A stretch of 11,154 nucleotides of DNA from Acidobacteriota bacterium (GTDB taxonomy: Bacteria > Acidobacteriota > Terriglobia > Terriglobales > Acidobacteriaceae). The notes under the pieces are model-generated. The model was not told where the DNA came from. It saw only the letters and a list, made by a program, of their open reading frames with translations, and searched no databases. The first letter of the stretch is position 1, and each line of letters begins with the position of its first letter. Below are positions 1 to 6,366 of this stretch, piece by piece. The position numbers were made by a program, and so were the translations under genes. The DNA lies in the NCBI GenBank assembly GCA_021781255.1, contig JAJXXG010001048.1, forward strand, positions 1 through 11,154, read 5' to 3'.

Positions 1-116
1 AAGACGCCATCAGCCTCGTCATCCCCATTGAAGAAGCAGGCGAGGCTCTTCAGCGATGGAGCGCCAACCCCGCATCCATGCGCAAAATCATGGTCGAGTT
101 CTCATCCGGCTCCTGA
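1..116 (+). CDS. C-terminal fragment of a probable zinc-type (MDR) alcohol/polyol dehydrogenase, partial at the left edge
   Basis: An open frame runs in from the window edge (first full codon at base 3) and ends at TGA 114-116, giving 37 residues that begin DAISLVIPIEEAGEALQRW and end in KIMVEFSSGS. The pattern of a Pro-(hydrophobic)-Glu-Glu-Ala segment, Ala-Leu-x-x-Trp, then an Asn-Pro and a Lys-Ile-(hydrophobic)-Val strand is typical of the C-terminal end of medium-chain zinc dehydrogenases (sorbitol, threonine and glucose dehydrogenase-like), where these residues pack against the catalytic domain. The cofactor and zinc sites lie outside the window, so the substrate cannot be told. It converges on the GH78 gene, with only 25 bp between the two stop codons and no clear hairpin there. 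A role in oxidising a sugar or polyol released by the locus is plausible but is inference. Confidence 0.6.
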   Translation, partial: DAISLVIPIEEAGEALQRWSANPASMRKIMVEFSSGS

Positions 117-141
117 CACCCGCGTGAAAGGCCGCAGCATC

Positions 142-3000
142 TCAGCGGGAAGCAGCAAAGTGATACTCACCCGACTCCACGCGGAAGACCTGCTCGCCTG
201 CTTCGCTGCGCACCCAGGTTACTCCCGTGGCTTTTTTCGCCGGCCTTCCTGACTCGACAATCCCGTCAGGACTCGCACCCGGCACATAGACCAGTGCGCT
301 CCGGCCCACAGGCACCGTTGCATCGATCTCCGTGCGGCCCTGCGTGTTTTTCCATGCGACTGCGACACGCCCTACCGCGGAGTCGTACACGGCGCCGGCA
401 GATCCCGTGCCGCTCACCATCTGCGGCCTTAAAATGATCTGTTCTCCTGCTGGCCGTGATAAGTCAAAGTCCAACCCTGCCAGCCCGCGATAGAACCACT
501 CTTCAGCATGACCCAGCATAAAGTGGTTCTGCGAACTGGTCGGATTTGCATTCCACGCCTCGGTCAGCGACGTTGCGCCCATCTTAAGCTGGTATCCATA
601 GCTCGGCGCGTCGGTGCGCGACACCATGTCATTGATGACATCGGACCGCCCGCCTGCGAGCAGCGCCTCGATGACATAGTGAAAGCCCACATCGCCAGCG
701 GTCAGATGATTGTTGTGCGCGCGCACATCGGCCACCAGGCTGTCCATCACGGCCTGCCGCCGGTCATCGGGAACCAGCCCCACAGCCAGCGAAATCGCCT
801 CGGCGGTCTGGCTGCCGGTGTCATAGGTATTGCTCTCAGGATGAAACAGCTCGCGGTTGTAGCTGGCCTTCACCTCTTTGGCCAGAGCGATATAACGCGC
901 CGCATCGTCCGCGCGACCCAGCAGCCCGGCGATCTTCGCCAGCACAGTCAGGTCCTGGTAGTAGACGGCAGTCGCGGTCACCTTCATGCCCGTCAGTTGC
1001 GCGTATCCCGGTGGCTTGGGCCCCATGTCATACCAGTCGCCAAGCCCATGACTGAGGATATGGTCCGACGCCTTGCTGCTCAGGTAATCCACGTAACGCT
1101 GCATCTGGTCGTAGTGAGTAGCCAGCAGGTTCAGGTCGCCGGTGAAGCGGTAATCCGTCCACGGGCTCAGAATTACCGCGCTGCCCCACTCCGGCGAATC
1201 ACGAAACCCGCCGGTAAATACCGTATACTCCGGCGCAATTTCAGGCACCAGGCCATTGGCTAACTGCGAATCGGCCATGTCACTGGACATCTTTTCGTAC
1301 CGCGTGTGCACATTGAAGCCGTAGAACAATCCGTCGCCCATCAGGTGCGTCTGCTCAAGCCATCCCAGCTTTTCGCGATGCGGACAATCGGTGAGCACGC
1401 TCTGCATGTTGCTCTCGATCGCCATATCAATCAAGGTGTGAATCCTGCTGAAGAGACTGTTGTCCGTCGAGAATGTTCCCGCCTCCTGCGCTGATGAATG
1501 CACGAACGCGCCCGTCAGCTCCACAACGCGCGGTTCGTCGTGCGTGCCCTTCGCCGGCACAGTCTCCACCTGAACATAGCGAAACCCGGAGTATGTGAAG
1601 CGCGGATGCCAGCGCTCGACTCCCCGCCCGGCAAGAGTGTAGGTGAACCACACCGGACCGTGGAAGGTACGCTGACTCACCAGGCCCGCGTCATCAAGCA
1701 GCTCGCCCGGGATGAGCTTCACGCTGCTCCCCGCCGGCCCTTCAACTGTAATCCGCGGCCATCCTGAAAAATTCTGCCCGAGGTCGTACACCGTAATACC
1801 CGGCTTCGGCGTAGCGATCTTGATCGGATGGAAAACGCGCGTTTCGGCGATGAACGGAATCCGCTGCGCTTCCAGCGTTCCGCCCGGGCCGTCTGTGACG
1901 GTTGCATTCGCCCATGTGCTGTCTGCAAATCCTGCCTGCGTCCAGCCTGGAGCGATGCGCGCGTCAAAGTCTTCGCCTCCGTATGTGGAGGAGAACACGA
2001 CAGGGCTCTTTGCCACCTTCCACGAGGCGTCGCTGACCACCGTCTCTTCCCGGCCATCCGCATAGCTCACCTGCATCTGCAGAATCAGCTTCGGCGGGCC
2101 GAAGCTTCCCGTAAACTTCAGATACCGGCCCGGCGTCTGGGGCACGTTGTACATTCCGTTGCCCATCAGAACTCCGACCGCATTCTCGCCGGCACGCACT
2201 GCGCCGGTGACATCGTAGGTGTTGTACAGCACCGTCTTGCGGTAGTCCGTCCAGCCCGGATTCAGCACGCTCGTGGTGACAGGTCTCCCGTTGAGAGACA
2301 CCTCATACTGGCCCAGACCGGAGACAAACATCACCGCTCGCGCCACTTTCCCCCTCAGCTTGAATGTGTGATGAAAGATGGGCAGTGCCGCGGCCGAATG
2401 CTGCGGATCCGCGCCAAGCACATCCGCGCCTGCGGTGATCCAGCGCGCGGTCCAGTCCTGTGCATGCAAGAGTCCCGTTGTAAACGAAGCGGCCTCGCTC
2501 CAGCGCGATGGCCTGCCCTGCGCATCCCACAACTGCGTTTTCCACCAGTAGACCGTGTGCGATCGCAGCCCTGGCCCGGCATAACGCACGCGCGTGACAT
2601 CTGCGCCATCCACCTTGCCGCTATCCCACACATCGCCTCGCGCGCGCTCCAGACTGGCACGGGCCGACGACACAAGCACGAGATAGGCCGTCTGATGCAG
2701 GCCGCGCAGCCCCGGATGAGCCGCGAATGGAATCCAGCTCAGCACCGGAGTTGCTGTCTGCACGCCCAGCGGCTGTTCACGCCAATCGCAGCGCAGCGCC
2801 AAAGGCTGGATGGTTCCGGCCGCCGCCGTTGCGCGATACGATTCTGCGCCAGATTGCAAAACCAGGCACGCAAACGCAAATGCGGTCACGAACCGGGAAA
2901 TAAATCGCTGAATGCGGATTAAAGATGCGGTACGCTTCCGCGACGCGTGCCGGGAAGCAGGAATGACGGACGATTCGAACATAATGAAAAAAGCTACCAT
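142..3000 (-). CDS. Secreted alpha-L-rhamnosidase, glycoside hydrolase family 78
   Basis: This enzyme hydrolyses terminal alpha-L-rhamnose by an inverting mechanism, and its signal sequence places it in the periplasm or outside. The 952-residue length fits large multi-domain GH78 enzymes. An Arg-rich N-region and a hydrophobic stretch (about residues 37-49) look like a Sec signal. There follow a fibronectin III-like module (about 67-176), the rhamnosidase N-terminal carbohydrate-binding-like module (about 215-380), a concanavalin-like domain (about 390-505), the alpha/alpha-six barrel (about 508-845) and a C-terminal beta domain. The family motif DCPHREKLGWLEQ gives D538 and the candidate general acid E543; TSLTEAWN gives the candidate general base E814; the HFMLGHAEEW motif also fits. 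Position 550, usually Asp, is Gln. The start is uncertain: ATG 3000 and ATG 2982 both lack a clear Shine-Dalgarno. It is probably the last gene of the operon, 69 bp after the fucosidase. Confidence 0.95.
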   Translation of the reverse strand: MVAFFIMFESSVIPASRHASRKRTASLIRIQRFISRFVTAFAFACLVLQSGAESYRATAAAGTIQPLALRCDWREQPLGVQTATPVLSWIPFAAHPGLRGLHQTAYLVLVSSARASLERARGDVWDSGKVDGADVTRVRYAGPGLRSHTVYWWKTQLWDAQGRPSRWSEAASFTTGLLHAQDWTARWITAGADVLGADPQHSAAALPIFHHTFKLRGKVARAVMFVSGLGQYEVSLNGRPVTTSVLNPGWTDYRKTVLYNTYDVTGAVRAGENAVGVLMGNGMYNVPQTPGRYLKFTGSFGPPKLILQMQVSYADGREETVVSDASWKVAKSPVVFSSTYGGEDFDARIAPGWTQAGFADSTWANATVTDGPGGTLEAQRIPFIAETRVFHPIKIATPKPGITVYDLGQNFSGWPRITVEGPAGSSVKLIPGELLDDAGLVSQRTFHGPVWFTYTLAGRGVERWHPRFTYSGFRYVQVETVPAKGTHDEPRVVELTGAFVHSSAQEAGTFSTDNSLFSRIHTLIDMAIESNMQSVLTDCPHREKLGWLEQTHLMGDGLFYGFNVHTRYEKMSSDMADSQLANGLVPEIAPEYTVFTGGFRDSPEWGSAVILSPWTDYRFTGDLNLLATHYDQMQRYVDYLSSKASDHILSHGLGDWYDMGPKPPGYAQLTGMKVTATAVYYQDLTVLAKIAGLLGRADDAARYIALAKEVKASYNRELFHPESNTYDTGSQTAEAISLAVGLVPDDRRQAVMDSLVADVRAHNNHLTAGDVGFHYVIEALLAGGRSDVINDMVSRTDAPSYGYQLKMGATSLTEAWNANPTSSQNHFMLGHAEEWFYRGLAGLDFDLSRPAGEQIILRPQMVSGTGSAGAVYDSAVGRVAVAWKNTQGRTEIDATVPVGRSALVYVPGASPDGIVESGRPAKKATGVTWVRSEAGEQVFRVESGEYHFAASR

Positions 3001-3069
3001 ATCAACTCAACACCGCGCGCCAGGGCCCTGAGGAACCGCAGGCCAAAACAACAAAAAGCACGGCGGATA

Positions 3070-4674
3070 CTAATACCCGCAAGCGCCTCCTCTGCCGCCC
3101 GCTGACAGAATGCGGAATGTGAAAGCCGGCTCATCAGGCCTGGCCTGCGGCAGCCGGACGTGAAGCCCGTCCTTGCGCTGCTCAAAGCTAAGCTGGCTGC
3201 TTGATCCGAGCAATTGGACAGAGCACACAGGCCCTGCCAGGTACGGCGTGCCTTGCCACAGCGTACGCAGTTGCAATTCGCCGCTTGTCGGCCAGCCGAG
3301 TGCGATGGCGTAAAGTGCGCCGTTGTGCGTTGTGTAGCGAACATCCTCGGCCGTGAACTGCTGCCGGTCCGTATTAAGCGCGGAGCTGGTCACGCGCGTG
3401 GGCCCTTCGCCAAAGAGCAGCCATGGTCGCGAATCATAAATCGCCTCGCCGTTGGTTTGGAGCCACGAGCCCATCTGCAGCAGCACGGCGCGCGCCTGCG
3501 CGGGAATCGTTCCGTCAGCCTTCGGTCCAACGTTAAGCAGCAGGTTGCCGTTCTTGCTCACAACATCCACCAGTTCATCGATCAACGATTTGGCATCGCG
3601 GTATTCATCATGGTCAACATATCCCCAGGAATGAACGCTGACTGACGTATCCGTCTGCCAGGGCAGCAGTCGCGTTGCATCCAGCTTGCCGCGTTCAATG
3701 TCCAGAACGGCTGCGCTCTCAGGAAAGTCATAATCCTTGTAGGTCAACACAACGCCCTGTCCCCGCTGCGCAGCCGCGTTGTAATAGTAGGCCGCAAAGC
3801 GTTTCAGATAAGGCTGAAATGCGGGCTGCCCAATCCACCAGTCAAAGTACATCAAGTCAGGATGATATTTATCGACAATCTCTGAGCTGCGTGCCAGCCA
3901 GTCGTCCATAAAGGCGGCGTCCGGCGCAAGCCATTGCTCCAGATGGTTCGGATCCGGCTCCTTGGCCTCGTTCGCGCCGGGCAACGCCATGGGGCGCGCA
4001 GGCCCGTAAAGACCTGCGTTGCGCGCATCCTGTACGTCGGAGTCAAACTTCATGCCGCCGTCATACCACCACCAGTGCTCTGCCCTGTGCGACGATGCTC
4101 CAAAGTGCAACCCGCGTTTGCGCGTGGCCGCTTCCAGCGCGCCGACAATGTCGCGTCGCGGTCCCATTCGCGCAGCATTCCATGTGCTAATCCCGGAGTC
4201 GTACATGGCGAAACCATCACAGTGCTCCGCCACCGGCACAATGTAGCGCGCCCCGGCACGCGCAAACAGATCCACCCATGCATCGGCGTCGAAATGCTCG
4301 CCGCGAAACATCGGAATAAAGTCCTTGTACCCAAACTTCGATTGCGGGCCGTATGTATCAACATGATGCTTGAAGGCGGGATTGTCCCGCTGATACATGT
4401 TGCGCGAGTACCATTCGCTTCCGAACGCCGGGACCGAGTACACGCCCCAATGGATGAAGATGCCAAACTTTGCATCGCGAAACCACTGCGGCACGCGATA
4501 GGCTCCCAGCGAGTCCCAGCTCGGCGCAAATGGCCCGCTCACGTCGCCCTTCGCCACGCGCTCCAGTTGCCGCTGAACAGCCTGCTGAGCGTGCGCAGTG
4601 GCCGGAAGCATACAAAAAAGAGCAGCCGCGACAACCGCAAGGAGCGCACCGCGATGAAATGTGGTTCTGCTCAT
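3070..4674 (-). CDS. Secreted alpha-L-fucosidase, glycoside hydrolase family 29
   Basis: This retaining exo-hydrolase releases alpha-L-fucose from glycan ends. The 534-residue protein begins with a clear Sec signal peptide, probably cut after AHA at residue 29. The (beta/alpha)8 catalytic domain spans about 55-425, followed by a beta-sandwich domain. Family hallmarks are the FGIFIHWGVYSVP segment (H75, W76), SEWY (E87), and the nucleophile D278 in DLMYFDWW. The acid/base is less certain in GH29; E327 in LDIERG is my candidate. The segment SWGYVDHDEY and the KNGNLLLNVGPKADGTIP block match the family well. The double-His motif that contacts fucose in studied enzymes reads EHCDGF here, so the second His is Cys152. 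The start is ATG 4674, chosen because the signal peptide begins there; no Shine-Dalgarno is visible. It lies 63 bp after the maturase and 69 bp before GH78 on the same strand. Confidence 0.95.
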   Translation of the reverse strand: MSRTTFHRGALLAVVAAALFCMLPATAHAQQAVQRQLERVAKGDVSGPFAPSWDSLGAYRVPQWFRDAKFGIFIHWGVYSVPAFGSEWYSRNMYQRDNPAFKHHVDTYGPQSKFGYKDFIPMFRGEHFDADAWVDLFARAGARYIVPVAEHCDGFAMYDSGISTWNAARMGPRRDIVGALEAATRKRGLHFGASSHRAEHWWWYDGGMKFDSDVQDARNAGLYGPARPMALPGANEAKEPDPNHLEQWLAPDAAFMDDWLARSSEIVDKYHPDLMYFDWWIGQPAFQPYLKRFAAYYYNAAAQRGQGVVLTYKDYDFPESAAVLDIERGKLDATRLLPWQTDTSVSVHSWGYVDHDEYRDAKSLIDELVDVVSKNGNLLLNVGPKADGTIPAQARAVLLQMGSWLQTNGEAIYDSRPWLLFGEGPTRVTSSALNTDRQQFTAEDVRYTTHNGALYAIALGWPTSGELQLRTLWQGTPYLAGPVCSVQLLGSSSQLSFEQRKDGLHVRLPQARPDEPAFTFRILSAGGRGGACGY

Positions 4675-4737
4675 CGCAACAACATAACAGATGTCAAGTT
4701 GCGCGCACCCGGCAATATTTTCAGCACGAAATGCCTC

Positions 4738-6042
4738 CTATGCGGAAGCGCCGCAGCAATGCTTGAACTTCCTGCCGCTGCCGCAGGGACAAGGCTCATT
4801 ACGGCGAGTCTTTTGCGTCATGTTGCTGCCAATTCCCGTGGCAATCCACTTCATCACGTTGGCAGGGGGCCTTGCCGAAGCAAGTTCTGCCGCCATGAAT
4901 CGCATATAAGGATCGACGTGATGAAAAAACCGCTTGTATGCCGCGCACAGGAAATTCAACCCCGGCTCCCCGTCCGGTGTGGTCGCAAACCGGTGCTTCG
5001 GGCACTCGCCATTACATGCGAAGCGCACATCACATTCGCGGCAATACTTCGGCAGCGTGGACTCCTTGGCCTTTCCAAAGCGGTGCTGCTGCTCTGACTC
5101 CACCAGCGACTCCAGCGGTGACTGCATGATGTTCCCGAGCCGATTTTCCGGATATACAAAATGGTCGCATGAGTACAAATCGCCGGAATGCTCAATGGCG
5201 AGAGCCGCGCCGCAGGTTGGCCGAAACACGCAAAGGCTCGCCTCGAATCCCGACCATATTTCCAGGCACACATCGAACAGTTGCACGAAGCTCTTCCCCA
5301 CATCGTGTCGCACCCAGTCATCAAAAATGGCGCACAGAAATTGCCCAAACTGATCCGGCTCAACCGACCATGGCGTCACCGTGGCCGCATCATGAAACGC
5401 CGGCGAGACAAGGACCAGCCCGTCTGCCGTGGCCTGCTGCGATATGCGCTCAACAATCGGGATGAACTGCATGTAGCCGCTGCCGTTGGCCTTGAGAAAG
5501 CGGTAAACCTCCAACGGAAACCTCGCGTTGGCGCGGTGAACGGTGGTCAGCGTGTTGAATTCCGCCCCATGGCGCTTCAATGCATCCATCCCGCGCATCA
5601 CGCGATCAAACGTCGGCTGGCCTCCTTTGTCAACGCGATAGACGTCGTGCAGCTCCCTCGGACCATCGATGGAGATTCCAATCAGGAAGCCCGCATCGCG
5701 AAGAAATCTCGCCCATTCGTCGTTCAGCAGAACTCCGTTCGTCTGCAGGGCATTCTCAATGCGCTTGCCGTTGGAGTACTTCGCTTGGAGCGCAACGATC
5801 TTGCGAAAATACTCGACGCCAAGCAGCGTGGGCTCGCCGCCCTGCCAGGCAAAATGCACGCTCGCTGACGAATGCGCCTCGATGTACTGCCGGATGTAAG
5901 AATCCAGCACCTCGTCACGCATGGCCCAGTTTGACGCCTGCGGATAGAGAACCTCCTTTTCAAGGTAGAAGCAGTACTTGCAATCGAGATTGCAGATGGG
6001 GCCGACGGGCTTCGCCATCACGTGAAAATTGCTGTTTACCAT
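4738..6042 (-). CDS. Anaerobic sulfatase-maturating radical SAM/SPASM enzyme with C-terminal SEC-C zinc motif
   Basis: Enzymes of this family (anSME, AslB/ChuR-like) oxidise an active-site Cys or Ser of type I sulfatases to formylglycine in the cytoplasm, using S-adenosylmethionine and three iron-sulfur clusters. The radical SAM motif CNLDCKYC (C17, C21, C24) sits at the N-terminus, followed by the GGEPTLL segment (68-74). The SPASM part holds C271, C277, C292, C334, C337, C343, C347 and C366. The motif YSCDHFVYP contains D293, matching the aspartate proposed as base in the characterised clostridial enzyme. The core ends near residue 385; the tail ends in PCPCGSGRKFKHCC (C418, C420, C429, C430), a SEC-C metal-binding motif as found at the end of SecA. 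Start ATG 6042 has GGAGT at 6058-6054, 11 bases upstream. It is the first gene of the minus-strand cluster. No sulfatase is present in the window. Confidence 0.92.
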   Translation of the reverse strand: MVNSNFHVMAKPVGPICNLDCKYCFYLEKEVLYPQASNWAMRDEVLDSYIRQYIEAHSSASVHFAWQGGEPTLLGVEYFRKIVALQAKYSNGKRIENALQTNGVLLNDEWARFLRDAGFLIGISIDGPRELHDVYRVDKGGQPTFDRVMRGMDALKRHGAEFNTLTTVHRANARFPLEVYRFLKANGSGYMQFIPIVERISQQATADGLVLVSPAFHDAATVTPWSVEPDQFGQFLCAIFDDWVRHDVGKSFVQLFDVCLEIWSGFEASLCVFRPTCGAALAIEHSGDLYSCDHFVYPENRLGNIMQSPLESLVESEQQHRFGKAKESTLPKYCRECDVRFACNGECPKHRFATTPDGEPGLNFLCAAYKRFFHHVDPYMRFMAAELASARPPANVMKWIATGIGSNMTQKTRRNEPCPCGSGRKFKHCCGASA

Positions 6043-6102
6043 GGGCCGAGACTACTCCAAATCCGCGAGGTTGAAAACTCCGCGAGCGCGCCACGGCATG
6101 GT

Positions 6103-6131
6103 TTGACACGCGCAATTCTGCAGGTAATAAT
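6103..6131 (+). promoter_or_regulatory. Near-consensus sigma-70 promoter for the GH2 gene
   Basis: TTGACA (6103-6108, six of six) is followed after exactly 17 bp by AATAAT (6126-6131, five of six). Transcription would start near 6138, giving a leader of about 230 bases before the GH2 start. It points only toward GH2. The strength of the match suggests that repression or leader control, rather than a weak promoter, would set expression; that last point is inference. Confidence 0.6.
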
Positions 6132-6359
6132 CCTCCAGACGCAAGGCGGACGGGCGCTGCAATCATCAACGCCTTCGCTCCCATTGAGAATGACCGGCGT
6201 TGCATAGCCAGGTCAGCCGCTTCAATGACATGCGCGAGAAGCTTCAATATCAACCGCCATTCTGCCTTGGGCGTTCTATCGGTCTGGCAAGCGCGCTTCG
6301 CCGTAATGTAAACAGCAGTTATCCATCGCAATGACACTTTAGACTCGCATATCCCATTC

Positions 6360-6366
6360 AGGAAGG
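6360..6366 (+). promoter_or_regulatory. Shine-Dalgarno that bears on the GH2 start choice
   Basis: AGGAAGG directly abuts GTG 6367, leaving no spacer, but lies 9 bases before an in-frame TTG at 6376-6378. Good spacing therefore favours initiation at TTG 6376, three codons later than the longest frame. Either start leaves the signal peptide intact. Confidence 0.55.

Larger units (their letters stand above)
6043..6366. promoter_or_regulatory. Divergent intergenic control region between the maturase operon and the GH2 gene
   Basis: This 324-bp non-coding stretch must hold the promoters for both directions. On the plus strand it contains a near-consensus sigma-70 promoter (separate entry). On the minus strand I see only a weak pair, TTGATA with TGTCAT at 17-bp spacing. 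Other structure: an inverted repeat CAACGCC/GGCGTTG (6167-6173 and 6196-6202, loop 22) inside the GH2 leader, and a 10-bp perfect palindrome AAGCGCGCTT at 6289-6298. GTAAACAGCA at 6308-6317 is the exact reverse complement of TGCTGTTTAC at 6030-6039, the latter lying in the first codons of the maturase. Open frames crossing the region lack protein-like character, so I do not call a gene here. Confidence 0.7.

Noticed and set aside
508..1263. Plus-strand open frame of 251 codons inside GH78
   Set aside because: Arg/His-rich shadow of the conserved catalytic domain on the other strand.
1828..2922. Long plus-strand open frame (364 codons) opposite the GH78 gene
   Set aside because: It lies fully antisense to a well-conserved gene, has low-complexity Arg/His/Cys-rich content, no recognisable domain and no Shine-Dalgarno; a GC-rich shadow frame.
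4692..4697. TTGACA on the minus strand just before the fucosidase start
   Set aside because: A -10 box at normal spacing would fall on the start codon and reads ATGAGC; there is no plausible promoter.
3934..5097. Plus-strand open frame of 387 codons spanning the fucosidase-maturase junction
   Set aside because: Antisense to two recognised genes, with Arg/Ala/Leu-rich content and no domain; it bridges an intergenic gap only by chance.
5188..5868. Plus-strand open frame of 226 codons inside the maturase gene
   Set aside because: Antisense to the radical SAM and SPASM regions, which carry clear cysteine motifs; no protein-like features of its own.
6289..6298. Palindrome AAGCGCGCTT as a specific operator
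   Set aside because: Ten-base GC-rich palindromes are common by chance, and there is no second copy to support a binding site; mentioned only as part of the intergenic region.
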